A stretch of DNA of 64,000 bases from Rhinopomastus cyanomelas (GCA_013400115.1 VXBP01009028.1:120810-184809), one strand, 5' to 3'. Shown: positions 10,470-22,032, counted from the first letter of the stretch. Program-made: numbers and translations. Notes: generated by a model from the sequence alone, not told the origin.

Positions 10470-11580
10470 GAAGGATTCAGACCATAAATGCCTGGCTACA
10501 AGACTGGTGTTACAGGCAGGGCTTTGGGTTCTTTGATAATGGATGGTTTTTTAAGACACCAGACCTGACAGGTACATATGGGAGAGGTTTATCTCAGAAG
10601 GGAAAAAGGGTTCTGAGGCAGTAATTGGCAGGGCTCATTCAGAGGGTTTTAAACTAGATTTGAAGGGGTGTGGGATTGTTGATATTCTCTCTGCACCAGT
10701 CAGAGAGACCTCTAGTCTTGATGAAAACCAGGTGGCCTCCCACTGTCTGAGGGTGAAATCAGAGCACTCAGCTTACTCCCTGAAGTGCCTGTACACCAAT
10801 GCATGCAGCACGGGCAATAAGCAGGAGGAGTTAGAAATCTGTGTTCAGTGAGGAGGTTATGATCTAGTGGCAGTTACAAAGAGATGGTGGGACAGCTCGC
10901 ATGACTAGAATGTGGTCATGGACGGCTACGTCCTTTTCGGGAGGAACAGGTGGTGGAGTTGCTCTTTACGTGAGAGAGCAACTGGAATGTATTGAGGTTT
11001 TTCCAGGGGCAGATAAAGTTGAGAGTTTGTGGGTGCGGATTAAGGGGTAGGCTGGTATGGATGACACTGTTGTGGGTGTCTATTAAGGCAACCATATCAG
11101 GACAAGGATGTTGATGAGATCTTCTACGGTCAGCTGACAGCAGCCTCACAACTACAGGCCCTGGTTCTCATGAGGGATTTTAACTACTCTGATAGTTTCT
11201 GGAAGACCTACTCAGTTAGCCATCCACAGTCCAGGAGGTTCCTCCAGTGCATTGGTGACAACTTCCTGATGCAAATGGTGGAGGAGCCCACTAGGAGAGG
11301 AGCACTGCTGGATCTTGTACTCACCAACAAGGAGGGTCTGGCTGAAGCAGTGAAGGTTGAGGGCAGCCTTGGTTGCAGTGCCCATGAGATAGTGGAGTTC
11401 AGGATCTCATGCGGCAGGAACAGAATACCTAGCAGAATCACAACCCTGGACTTCAGGAGGGCCAAATTTGGCCTTTTCAAGTAATTGCTAGGGGAAATCC
11501 CATGGGACAGGGTACTGGCAGGTAAAGGTACCCAAGATAGCTGGTTAACATTCAAAGATCACTTCTTCGAAGCCCAAAAT
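10470..11580 (+). mobile_element. CR1 5' part: leader and ORF2 endonuclease region
   Basis: Sense CR1 from the region before ORF2 (about 10470-10760) through the endonuclease. Conceptual reading shows the ORF2 start region around 10790-10850 (CLYTNACSTGNKQEELE) and the endonuclease C-terminal half at 11170-11484. It stops before the RT. Keeping the 5' part without the 3' end is unusual for CR1, whose copies are normally 5'-truncated. The left boundary is uncertain (10321-10470 is unassigned). Confidence 0.75.
11170..11484 (+). pseudogene. CR1 ORF2 endonuclease fragment
   Basis: Open stretch of 104 codons matching the C-terminal half of the APE-type endonuclease that nicks target DNA for CR1 insertion. 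Visible: a degraded GDFN box (RDFNYSD, near residue 2), RFLQCIGDNFL, the EPTR..ALLDLVLTN block, which holds the conserved LDLVLTN catalytic-face strand, and CSAHEIVEF, where the expected SDHE has become SAHE, so the conserved Asp next to the catalytic His is lost. The upstream catalytic residues are interrupted by stops and frameshifts. Non-functional. Confidence 0.85.
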
Positions 11581-13597
11581 AAATGCATTCTGCCTGGCCC
11601 GGGGCTGTCCTCTCCCAGATAAGTCTGGAGTGAAGGAAGCCAAAAGAAGAGCCAAAGGCTCACTCCCAAGGATTCTTTTATCAGCATGCAGGGCATCTGG
11701 GAAATGCCCCTAGCCCCACTCTAAACCAAGCACAAACCTCCTTTCCAAGTCCCCCCAGCCTGGGTCTCCAGAGCGCACTCACAGTCCCTGTGAGGAGATG
11801 GAGGCTTTCTTTTTCTTCCCAGATATCTCACATTAAGGTAAAGAATAGCTAGATCCAAACAGCAATTAAGTGCTATCTGGGTTGACTAGTTTCTTTCTGT
11901 GTTCTAAGATATTGTTTTTTGGGAAAAGAAGAGGGGAGAAAAAGTGATACTGTTTTCCTAATTTAGCACAATATGTAATCTAGATGTGTCTCTCTATGGC
12001 CTTCACTTAATACTTAAGTACAAACTTACTGTTTTACAAGTGGACAAAATTAAAGAGCGATAACACTAAACATTTTTCAGCTCTCTATTCATTAAAATTA
12101 AGGATATAAAAATACTTCCTCGGGCTAGACTTAAAGATTAATTTCTAAAGGGCTTTGTAAAAGCACTGCTGTGTTAGGGAGAGATGGTCCAGCAGTTAAG
12201 GATGTGATTAGCTTCCTGATCACTGAGATTTTGATATGCATGCTGCCTGAATTTTTGCAGACATCTTCTTCTTTTTGTCTAGGAAGTAAGATGTTATCTT
12301 CTCTTTGTTGCCTTCTCCACTAAGCAATCTCAGTATGATTGCTTGGGCTTTTAGGTCAGAAAGTATGCTAAGCACCCAAAGAAGGAGACGAAGCTTACCT
12401 TACCCTCTATGAAAGGCTAAAGGGAAAGTGACAGAGAGGGCACTCCTACATTTTTCACAAATAAAACAAAATCCAGACCTTTCCATAGGATAATTTTGCT
12501 GAATTTTTAATCCAACAGTGTTTGAAGAGCATGGCATCTCTCTGCTGAGATGTTACGTCCTGATTTTGCCTTGCCTACAGAAAGAATGCTGTTATAAAGA
12601 GTGACCAACTCAAAAGTCCTACTCTATAGATAGTCAGACATGAAGAAGATCTCTGCTGAGTATTACTGCTAGTGGATGAAGAGCTAGGAGTCTTTCCATC
12701 TAGTAGGTTTTACATGCCTTTGTATACTAAGCTAGCGTCAGACAGAACTGAAAGCACGTTTTTACCACTACAACAGAAATAAATGGGTCTGTGATGGGAA
12801 ATGTATATTGTATTTCCAGTTTTCTTGAAGTGTATTTTTACAAGATACAGTTCTTATTACTTTAATGGAATGTGAATTGATTTGCTTGCACTACGGAAAT
12901 GGTGAGAGTACAACTCTCAGAATGACATGTCTTGCTATTTCGTTTTTTAACCATGCAATAGTTTACTGAAACATTTTGAACTCATACAAGTTTTGATAAA
13001 CCATTCCCCTATAATCCTACCTAATGTAAATCTTTACCTTATTGTCCATAGATTTCATCTTACACTGTTATATCTTTATTGTAAGACAAAGATGTGCTTA
13101 TCCAAAGACATTGAAAACCTTCACATACTAAGATATCATACTCAGCAAAATAGTCATCCATTTAAAAACTTTTCACACCAGAAGTTTGCATGTTATTATG
13201 CTGTGGGACACCTGGTTATCAGTCCTGGCTAGTTCTATGAAAGTAATTCTTGTTACACCGTAAGTGTGTTCTGTATCATGTTGGAAGAGTCCAATGAGAA
13301 GCTATCCATTAGCCAGTCTTACATGGAATGTCATGATTCCGTTAGACGGATACCTTATGGAGGGGAACAGTTAGGTCCAATTCACACATTAAAATACCTT
13401 GACCACAGGAAAAACATATAATTAGAAGATTTTGTAGCAAGAATACATAGTAGATTTGTTTAGGCAACAAAAGATATAGGGTTTTTTTACTAAAATCTCC
13501 AGAGCTTTCTTAATAATTCTTTGTGTTAACAGTGAATTCTGGTTTGGATACTAATGTGATACGTTAGAAAACTCTGCTAAGTGTATCACATTAATGA
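11581..13597. other. Unassigned DNA; GC-richer patch at about 11590-11830
   Basis: About 240 bp after the CR1 piece is clearly GC-richer than the following DNA and may be another decayed mobile element. The remainder is AT-rich with no exon. A weak tRNA-like SINE-head resemblance lies at about 12185-12245. Confidence 0.4.
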
Positions 13598-14052
13598 TCA
13601 GGTTGGAAAAGACCTTAAAGATCATCCAGTCCAACCTAAATCCAAATAAACCCAGTAATCCTAACATCTAACATCTACATCATGCCAGTCAGCACCTCAT
13701 CCAGCCTGACCTTGAACACCTCCAGGGACGGTGACTCAACCAACTCTGTGGGCAGCCCATTCCAAAACAGGATCACTCTTTCAGTAAAAAATGTTTTCCT
13801 AATGTCAAGTCTAAATCTCCACTGAAGAAGCTTAAGACTATGACCCCTTGTCCTGTCTCCAGTGGCCAGAGAGAAAAGACCGACCCCTTCCTGACTACAA
13901 CCACCTTTCAGATAGTTATAGACAGCAATAAGGTCACCCCTGAGCCTCCTCTTTTCCAGACTAAACAAACCCAGCTCCCTCAGCCTCTCCTCGTAGGGCT
14001 GATCTTCCAGCCCCTTAACCAATCGAGTTGCCCTTCTTTGGACTCGTACTTT
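13598..14052 (-). mobile_element. CR1 retrotransposon 3' region, older subfamily
   Basis: Antisense on +. It contains GGTTGGAAAAGACCTTAAAG, then CCAGCCTGACCTTGAACACC and CTCCCTCAGCCTCTCCTCGT, all standard CR1 3' blocks. The subfamily differs from the young copies. 5'-truncated at about 14052. Confidence 0.9.
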
Positions 14053-14631
14053 TGTTCTTGTGAGGAAAATATAGAGAACGAGGTCTGCGTGTCACTGCTG
14101 TGGCAAGCTGACATCCAACAAGATTTATGCTATTTGAAAATCTTATTCTTGTTAAATGCGTTGCATACGTATATTCCGTGCAATTTACTTGGAACTTTGC
14201 TGCGACAAATAATGTTAATATCTCTGTTTTGGTATGGCATGAAGTTTATTTAATCTGGTATCTCATTTTGAAATATATTTATTAAAAGTGTTGAATGGAG
14301 AAAAAATCTGTCAGCACAAATGGTGTTCATTTTCAATGTGATGGTATTCACAAGTCCCAAGAAATAGAACAGTTGAATAGATAATGTCACATATCATAGC
14401 TTTATTCGGATGGTGTGATCTTATTGATTGGACAGCAGTTGCAGATTTAGAGCTTATGCTACATTTCACTAACACCATGACAATGAAGAACATGAGCAAT
14501 GGTCTGTCAAATGTGTGAAAATTGCACCATGCAAGTAAATAAAGGCACAGTTTATAATTCTCTGAAAGGAAGAGGATAACATTTGTTCTGGAATTAAGCA
14601 ATAATGAAACTGAGGCTCTGCTTTGTGCTTT
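14053..14631. other. Unique DNA, nothing recognised
   Basis: AT-rich. It ends in GCTTT, the left target-site copy of LTR-B (14627-14631). Confidence 0.5.
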
Positions 14632-14734
14632 TGTAGCGGGTTGGGGATTCTCCACTAATTTTAGCAAGTAAGGTCTCGATGACATCTCGGACAAATTTGC
14701 CAGACAATGAATGGCTTAGGATACTGGATAAAAG

Positions 14735-14740
14735 TTTATT
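14735..14740 (-). promoter_or_regulatory. Polyadenylation signal of LTR-B
   Basis: AATAAA on the - strand, just downstream (in sense) of GTATACAGTTA. Confidence 0.7.
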
Positions 14741-14907
14741 AACCTAACTGTATACAGACAAAGAAAAAAAAGGAAACAAAAAAAATAAAACAAATAAAAA
14801 CCAGCAAGTTGTTGCACACAAACCTAGAAACTGCGTCACACATGCCATTACACTATCTGAGGAAAATACCATGGGAAGTCACCATCGTTTGGGCCTTGGG
14901 TCACGAC

Positions 14908-15177
14908 AGAGATCTGGGCAACACCAACAGCATGCAAACCGGAGACGAGTTCCACCACCCTCTCCCTTAACGCCCCAATTGCACCCCGGTGTGGGCGGCA
15001 TGCATTTCAACAACAAGCCCCTGTCTCTGTCCTTCCGACCTAAGAGATCTGGGCAACTACAACAGCATGCAAACCGGAGACGAGCCACCGCTCTCTCCCT
15101 TAACGCCCCAATTGCACCCCAGTGTGGGCGGCATACATTCCAACAACAAAACCCCTGTCTCTGTCCTCCCGATCCAA
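14908..15177 (-). repeat. 135-bp tandem duplication in LTR-B
   Basis: Two units, 14908-15042 and 15043-15177, each starting AGAGATCTGGGCAAC on +. They differ at a few sites and by one small indel. The unit equals the arm sequence of the LTR-A fold-back. Confidence 0.9.
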
Positions 15178-15201
15178 GATTTAAGGAGTCTCAAATCCTT
15201 C

Positions 15202-15412
15202 NNNNNNNNNNNNNNNNNNNNNNNNNNNNNNNNNNNNNNNNNNNNNNNNNNNNNNNNNNNNNNNNNNNNNNNNNNNNNNNNNNNNNNNNNNNNNNNNNNN
15301 NNNNNNNNNNNNNNNNNNNNNNNNNNNNNNNNNNNNNNNNNNNNNNNNNNNNNNNNNNNNNNNNNNNNNNNNNNNNNNNNNNNNNNNNNNNNNNNNNNNN
15401 NNNNNNNNNNNN
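15202..15412. other. Assembly gap (211 N)
   Basis: The gap lies in the GC-rich U3 of LTR-B. The matching part of LTR-C (about 18135-18775) is about 640 bp, so the N count probably understates the missing sequence. Confidence 0.9.
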
Positions 15413-15474
15413 GCGGCTGAGCCGCATGCCGTGCCCTTCCCCCTCCCCGCCACCTTCCTGCGAACTGACGGTGC

Positions 15475-15486
15475 GGGGGGGGGGGG
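15475..15486. repeat. G12 homopolymer
   Basis: Twelve consecutive G in the GC-rich part of LTR-B, a likely contributor to the nearby gap. Confidence 0.95.
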
Positions 15487-15794
15487 CTCGGCTGAGAAGC
15501 CGCAGCCCAAGAGGGCCTGCAGCACACACGAGCGGGCTACATACTTCCTCCTTCTTCTTCTTTCTTCCTTCCCTTCCTGATTTTTTTCAAAACAAACCAC
15601 CCGCTCTGCTTTTTCATTGGCTCACCCAACACGGACATCCGGGGCAGGTCCAGGACCAAGTGACACCTTCCCCCAGGAAAAGTTCCCTGCGGTGGAGGGG
15701 TCCTCCAAAACAAAACAACTCCTTTTCCTTTTCTTTTTCATGAAAGCAGAACTGCTGTACGTTTGAAAACGCTAGCAATTTTCAAACCACAACA

Positions 15795-17850
15795 GCTTTA
15801 AATATAAAATGGGATTATAATGGAAGAGCAATCCTTTCTTTACTGGTATTATGAAATAGTCAAGATGGTTAGCTTGCCTATAGTGTAAAAATGCCAGTTC
15901 TCAAATCAGCAGACAACTCTACTGAAACTGCAGTTTAGAACCTGTGTGCCAGATGTTTTGTCCTGGTCTTATCCTGGTAAATAATACCAAAAGCTTTCCT
16001 GATAGAGAACATTCCTAGTAAAAGAAATTATGCCAAACTTGGACTACATGTGGTACACTCTTTGCCACATTAGTTCAAAGGGCCAAACTAACAATTTGAC
16101 TAGAATTCTAAAACTATCTTTCACCAAATGTCTGGGAGCTCCCAAGACAAAGAACAATTAGATGAGAAATATCTCATATCAGACCATTATTTGGATGGTG
16201 TGAAGAGTAAAAAAAAAGGGGCAGGTGAGGGAGCAATTCAGATGTATGGATACAGATGCTCAGTGGCATTTCAAATGCTATAGGGTATCCCACCAGGCCT
16301 CCATCTCTCACTCTAGAAGGGCACAGTTCTTTCACAGGTCCTCTAATTTTTGCCAGCTCCTTGGAGATGCCTAGAACATTCTAGATCACATCATCAGTAA
16401 TGCATTAGGGCTGCTGACACTCCCTAGGAGTCTTTCTGGGCTTTATTGTTTGTTTAAATGGTAAGGATAAAGCAGGAATGGAGGAAGAAAAAGATATGGT
16501 TTGACCTTCAGGCATTTGGTGTTCACTTACATTGCACCCTGTTACTGGGGGACCATGTATGTGTCCCAAGTGAGACAAATCCTTGAATCCTTCTGTTTAG
16601 GGCATACAGATTTCAATACAGCCTTTGCTTCAGCATTCAGTTTCATTTACAAAGTACAGCTTGGAAGAGGAGCTACAGCTGAAGTGGTCTATGTCTCTGG
16701 GGTTCCGCAGAGGAGAGAAAGAGTATGTCCTTGCCTGCCCTAAGGCTATGTTTTAGAGACATAGCAGTTTCACAGACATAGCTTACCCTCTGGAGGGCAC
16801 TCTGGAACAAAATTAGAGCAAGCCAAGTGATTAGAGCACACTTCAGGAAGAAGAGTTGCTTCTAAGTGTGCCTTCATTTAGCTTGTGTAACCACATGCTT
16901 ACTGCACCTTGCACCCAGCTTGGCTGTCCCCAGATATTTCTTTGTCCTTGTGGAGGTACTGCTGGACCATCATTTGGTACACCGAAGAACCTAGTGGTAA
17001 AAAAGAGACTTAAAAGGATTTGATGTTGCCTCCGACAGAAACAAATATTTATAGCCTATAGGCTGGCTGTGAAGATAGTATAGACACGAATAACGACAAT
17101 CTCTGAGGGACCAGCACATTCAGGTATGTATAGGCTTAATTATTCTTCTGGTTTAGTGCCCTGAACCATCTGGGTGTGTTTTGTTTGAAACGTAGATTTT
17201 GTTTGTTTGTTTTCAGTAGTTGAATGATTTGTTAAACTGAATTTTCCCCAGCAAGCAGACAGAAATACTAATATGCATCTTTTCCAAGCAGGACTATGCA
17301 CAAGAGATACTTGCTCTTTAGCTAGGTGTTATGGGTGTGCTGCCATCAGTAAAACAGCATCCTCACTGCAGCTCACAGGGCAAGGGAAAGATTTCATGAT
17401 TTTCTGTAGGGTTTTCTTTCTTCTTCATACTGCTGCCTTTTCATTTTCATTTGTTTGGACAATTCTGTTGAAAATCTTCACCTATCATGCAGGTTTGCTT
17501 TTCTCTTTGGCATGCTGCTAGTCTCCTACCCATATTTTTCTTCATTGCTATGCACTTTGGAAAGGTGGGAGGGGAAGTGCCAAAATGAATTGATTCCTTC
17601 CAAAGGTCAGCCCAGGGAAAGGGTAGGCCTACGGGCCTGATCTCAGTCACACTGGCAAATGTCAGGTATAGCTCTAGACCTTTTCAGCCTGGCAGGCTAC
17701 ATACCCTTGTTTTAGCCCCAGGGGAAGCCATGTCCTGGAATGTTCCACATCACTCCCTGTGCTGTTTGCAAACAACATGTTCTGTGAATGCCTTATCTGC
17801 ATTACTGTGCTGTGGAATAAAGTCTAGCACATCTGGCCTCACTTGCAGTG
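15795..17850. other. Unique DNA between LTR-B and LTR-C
   Basis: No repeat or coding exon recognised. It begins with the right target copy of LTR-B (GCTTT) and ends with the left target copy of LTR-C (CAGTG, 17846-17850). Confidence 0.5.
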
Positions 17851-18185
17851 TGTTGCAGTTTGAAAATTACTAGAATTTTCAGATGTGCAGAAGTTGTACT
17901 TTCATGAAGAACAAAAGAAAAGTTGTTGTGCTGCTTCAGAGGACCTCTCCCCCACCAGGAACCTGTCCTGGGGGAGGGTGTCACTGTCCCAGGACGTGCC
18001 CCGGAAGTGCATGGCTAGGTCAGCTCATACAAAGCATAGCGGGTTGTTTGCTCACATTCTTGGGCTGCGGGCTCTTAGCCAAGTGCCCCCCCACCACCTG
18101 TTCTTGTGATGGTGGTGGGGGGCAGGGAATACAGCTCAAACACTGTTTCCAGTGCCACCGCCGCAGGAAGAAAACACTCTGGCTT

Positions 18186-18369
18186 TCCAGCTCTCCCCGG
18201 CCTGGCACCAGCTGCGATTTTTCTGGGGCTTCCAGTGGTACCGCTGCCACCGTGGGAAGCAAATGCACCGGTTTTTGTGCAGCTCTCTCCGGCCTGGCGC
18301 CAGCCGTGATTTGCCGCGGTTTTCCAGCAGTCTTCAGAGGACCCTGATTCCCACCGCAGCCACCTCAGC
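18186..18369 (+). repeat. Diverged 92-bp tandem duplication in LTR-C U3
   Basis: CAGCTCTCCCCGGCCTGGC near 18188 recurs as CAGCTCTCTCCGGCCTGGC near 18280, each followed by a similar CCAGC.G.GATTT stretch. Confidence 0.75.
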
Positions 18370-19087
18370 TCCGCACAGCTATAGGCCCGGACCTGATGCC
18401 GCACAATCCTGGCCACAGACTGGAGAAGCAAGATTTTAGTGCAACCACCCCCCCACAGAGCAGCATTGTGGTGAGCTGGGGTACCCCTCTTTCTCCTGGA
18501 GCTGAGGCAGGAGAATTGAAGCGAGGAGAAGGTCTTGGAAGCCCTCTTGGTCAAGTGCAGAGTGTAGGGGGCGGCCCTGTTGATACAGCCGTGCAATCAG
18601 TCTCCATCGTGGATCCCGCACGTGACCGGGGCTATGTGGCTGCTCGCTGCCATTTTGGAGAGACTGGTCAGCACGAAGACAAGCTGTTTGTCATTTTCTG
18701 CTGCTGACAAAGACTAGGGGTGCTTTAAGTTTTGGGGAAGAACTCCTTCGTGCTTAGTTGAAGAAAGCAGAAGGACTTGAGAATCCTTAAACCTTGGATC
18801 TGAAAGACAGAGACTGGATTCTTTGTTGGGAATGCATGTCACCTGCACTGGGGGTGCAATTTTGGCATTAATGGAGAGGGTAGTGGCACTTGTCTCTGCT
18901 TGATTAGCATGCTCTTGTTTTCCAGATCTCTGATGTGACCCAAGGCCCAAATGATAGTGACCTCCCATTATATTTTCCTCAGATAGTGTGATGGCATTTG
19001 TGACACAATTTCTAGTTGGTGTGCACTAACTTGCTTGGTTTTTCCTTTCTTTATCTTTTCTTCTTTTCTGTATACAGCTATTGAGTT

Positions 19088-19093
19088 AATAAA
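19088..19093 (+). promoter_or_regulatory. Polyadenylation signal of LTR-C
   Basis: AATAAA in the conserved GTATACAG...GTTAATAAA context. Confidence 0.7.
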
Positions 19094-19284
19094 TTTCTTT
19101 CCAGTATCCCTAAGCTATCCATTATCTGGCAAATTTATCTGAGATGTAATCGAGACCTTACTGCAAAGCAGTTCATTGGTTTCAACCCGCTACACAGTGA
19201 ATCTCTACCTCTAAGGAAGCACTGGGTTCTCATGATGAAGTTGCATCATCAGAGTGCACTTATCCACTCATTCTTTGCATGCAT

Positions 19285-19480
19285 TGAGGTCAAAAGATAG
19301 TTGTGGTTGGAAGGGACTTCTGGAGGTTACCTGGTTCAACTCACCCTCAAAAAAGGACATGTAGAGTCAGTCTTCTTGGACCATTCTCAGAAGCTTTCAT
19401 ATAGTCCCAAAGATGGAGACTCCAAAGCTTCCCTGGGCAAGTCACAACGCTCATAACAAAAAGCTTTTCTTATGCATAAG
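19285..19480 (-). mobile_element. Old CR1, 3' part, split by a nested CR1
   Basis: Antisense block beginning GTTGTGGTTGGAAGGGAC with decayed CR1 3' sequence, including CAAAGCTTCCCTGGGCAAG. It continues at 20002-20225 after the inserted younger element. Confidence 0.75.
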
Positions 19481-20001
19481 TAGATGTGAGACCACATCTG
19501 GAGTACTGTGTCCAGTTCTGGGCTCCTCAGTTCAAGAGGGATGTGGAGCTGCTGGAGAGGGTCCAGCGAAGAGCAACAAAGATGATGAAGGAGGTCAAGC
19601 ACCTCCCTTATAAGGAGACACTGAGGCAGTTGGGTCTCTTTAGCTTAGAGAAGACTGAGGGGTGACCTCATTAATGTCTACAAATATTTGAGGGGTGGGT
19701 GTCAGGAGGATGGCACTGGGCTGTTCTTGGTGTCATGTAGTGATAGGATGAGGGGCAATGGTTGTAAGCTGGAACATAGGAGGTTCCACATCAGCCTGAG
19801 AAGGAACTTCTTCCCAGTGAGGGTGACGGAGCACTGGAACAGGCTGCCCAGGGTGGTTGTGGAGTCTCCCTCACTGGAGATATTCAAGACCCGCCTCAAT
19901 GTGTTCCTGTGTGACTTGCTCTAGGTGATCCTGCTGTGTCAGGGGGATTGGACTAGATGATCTTTCGAGGTCCCTTCCAGTTCATAGTGATTCTATGATT
20001 C
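19481..20001 (+). mobile_element. Young CR1 3' region, nested in an older CR1
   Basis: Sense copy starting GTGAGACCACATCTGGAG and running to GATGATCTTTCGAGGTCCC and the tail TGATTCTATGATTC. It contains the untranslated and C-terminal blocks common to the young copies. The flanks on both sides are the two halves of one antisense CR1. Confidence 0.9.
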
Positions 20002-20225
20002 CGTCTGTTTGAGATTGTTCTCATTGTCTCTTGTGCTGCACCACTGAAAAGAGGCTGGCTCTGTTGTTTTTGCACTCTCTAGGCATTTATACCCATTTAT
20101 GGATAAGGTCCCCTACTTCAAGACTTCTCCAGGCTGAATAGTTCACCTTTCTCAGCCTGTCCTCATGGAGGAGATGCTGCAGTGCCTTCGTCATATGTAG
20201 CCCTTCATTGGAATGAACTGGGGAA
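20002..20225 (-). mobile_element. Old CR1, continuation after nested insertion
   Basis: Antisense CR1 blocks such as CACCACTGAAAAGAGGCTGG, CTTCTCCAGGCTGAATAG and AGCCTGTCCTCATGGAGGAG, in the order expected to follow 19480. The 5' truncation near 20225 is approximate. Confidence 0.75.
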
Positions 20226-22032
20226 TGAGCAATGTCCACTGCTGTCTCCTCATCTGCTAGGCCAAATGCAGAAGGCATGGTGTATGCAATGCTCCTGAAC
20301 AAATTTCTGTTTGAAAATGGAGCTACCTATAGGGAGACCTTTGAGGGTGGACTTTGGGTGAACTATGCTGCCCTGGGAAAATAAATGTGATCTACAGATC
20401 CCAGCTGTAGTGATTAATAGCACAAAGTTAATGGATAAGCAGTATCCAGTTTCATGAGAAACAGTCCTTCATTCCCTTTCAAACTGTATCTCAGTCATTC
20501 CAACAGAAGAAATAAGTGTGGAAAACATTTATTACATATATATATGTAATTTCAAGGGTTATACTTCCTTCTAGAGTGACAAACTGCTATACAAGGAAAA
20601 CAGATGAAATTATATGACATAAATTTGTGGTGTACAGAAAACCCAAATAAGCAATTTGAATCAATCAGGTATGTGCTACAAGTCATTGGACTTTTTGTTT
20701 TACAAGCAAAATTTCCAGTCTTCTGACACAGTCTATATATTCTGCTACAACTGTTCAAATGGGTTATGTCTTCCTGTCTGAAACACTAAAATAAGAATCC
20801 CTCAGTCTCCAGCAGCAACCCAGTGTTCCTGCTGCTGTCTTCCACTCCATATGGCCTGCCCCTAGTGCCAGCAGTGCACCAGCAACACTGAGCAGTAGTT
20901 TCACAAGGAGGAAAAGACTCCAGACATCAGCAAAACCATTCAGCTGTGTGTGCCCTGGAGTCAGCCATAGAGCATGTCAGGAGAGCAGCAAAACGGTGAA
21001 ATTCCTCTATGGGATATCAAGGAATCCTTTGTCTTGCTACAGCCATTCATAAGCCCCTATCACTTTCAGATGATGGCAGAAAATCATTGGCATTAAAGTC
21101 CTTACTGTCCAGCAATGACAAAGAAAACATCAGCGTGTATCCATTGTCTTGTAGCAATTGTCACTGAGCACTGACAGCATGCAAAGTGCACTGCCATTCC
21201 AATTATTAAAAGGTCTTTTAGACCAGCAAGCTTTTCCCTAAGGTAATTGATACCAATTTATTTATCTAGTTTTTCCTAATTACAAGAAGAAGAAAAAATG
21301 GCTTTTTGAGATGCATTGGTATTTCATAGTGTTTTCAGGGGAAAAACGTCCCCAGTAAAGCAGACAAAATACGCTTCTGTAGGAGAATGTGATAAGTCAT
21401 TCTCTATTGATTTCAAAACTTCACATGAGGAAAGTTTTGCAGCATTTAAAATGAGATTGAAAAGTGACTGCATTGGGGTTTTTTTTATCTGTATTATCAA
21501 AGTCTGGGATTGGTTTTGATTCAGTCTTTTTTTTCCTGATGAAATGTTTCATGTTGTAATGTAATAGAATTAATAAGATCTGATACACTGACTTTTAATG
21601 AAATTTCATTTTTCAAAAATAGGCACATAAAAATGTCTCAATAATAAACTTAATTAGAGAAAATAGAAGATTGTATTATTTCATCATTAATACAAAGAGA
21701 TGGATAATTAGGAGAATGCAATATGCATATTGAGTGAAATCAACCCTCCTGCAGGAACCTGGAGTATAGGGGACCTATGTGAAAAGTTATTCAGGCCAAG
21801 AAATTGGACTCTGACCCCCACCTCTAGAAGACTTGCTAAGGATATAGTAGTCGGTACTAAACTTAAAAAATACTTTTCAGTACAGCCACCCTCATTTACC
21901 TGTATCTTTTTTTTTCTTTGTATAATCTGATGCCCTTTTTCTATAGCCTGAATCTTTTTTCTATCAGCCATGTTGTTCCATTTCCTACTAAAATAACCCA
22001 CAAAAACCCAAATACACCATGTTTCCCATATT
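20226..22032. other. Unique AT-rich DNA, nothing recognised
   Basis: No repeat family or exon. A short TA-rich run (ATATATATATG) lies near 20537. Confidence 0.5.

Larger units (their letters stand above)
14632..15794 (-). mobile_element. LTR-B: solo LTR with exact target duplication
   Basis: LTR in reverse. On + it starts TGTAGCGGGTT and ends AAACCACAACA, an imperfect terminal inverted repeat of the TG...CA type. GCTTT flanks both ends (14627-14631 and 15795-15799), an exact 5-bp target duplication. Five bases suit class III (ERVL-like) insertion, but some class I elements also make them. The polyadenylation signal is at 14735-14740. A 135-bp tandem duplication (14908-15177) lies beside the 211-N gap. 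Its 3' half is nearly identical to LTR-A, so both are young. No internal genes, hence a solo LTR from recombination. Confidence 0.95.
17851..19194 (+). mobile_element. LTR-C: complete solo LTR with exact target duplication
   Basis: Starts TGTTGCAGTTTGAAAATT and ends CAACCCGCTACA. CAGTG flanks both ends (17846-17850 and 19195-19199), an exact 5-bp target duplication. Length 1344 bp with no gap, so it is the reference copy of the family here. U3 is GC-rich and holds a diverged duplication of about 92 bp (18186-18369). AATAAA is at 19088-19093, followed by the ATTATCTGGCAAATTTATC U5 block. Clearly more diverged from A and B than they are from each other, so it is an older insertion. The open frames of up to 173 codons in it show no protein family. 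Confidence 0.95.

Noticed and set aside
14871..15743. 290-codon open frame on +
   Set aside because: It runs through 211 N and the 135-bp tandem unit of LTR-B; the length is an artefact of the gap.
1105..15799. LTR-A and LTR-B (opposite strands, nearly identical) as the two ends of one large inverted element
   Set aside because: Each has its own target duplication (GTACT and GCTTT), so they are separate insertions.
17883..18707. Overlapping frames of 95-173 codons on both strands
   Set aside because: All lie in the GC-rich U3 of LTR-C; no retroviral or host protein motif appears.
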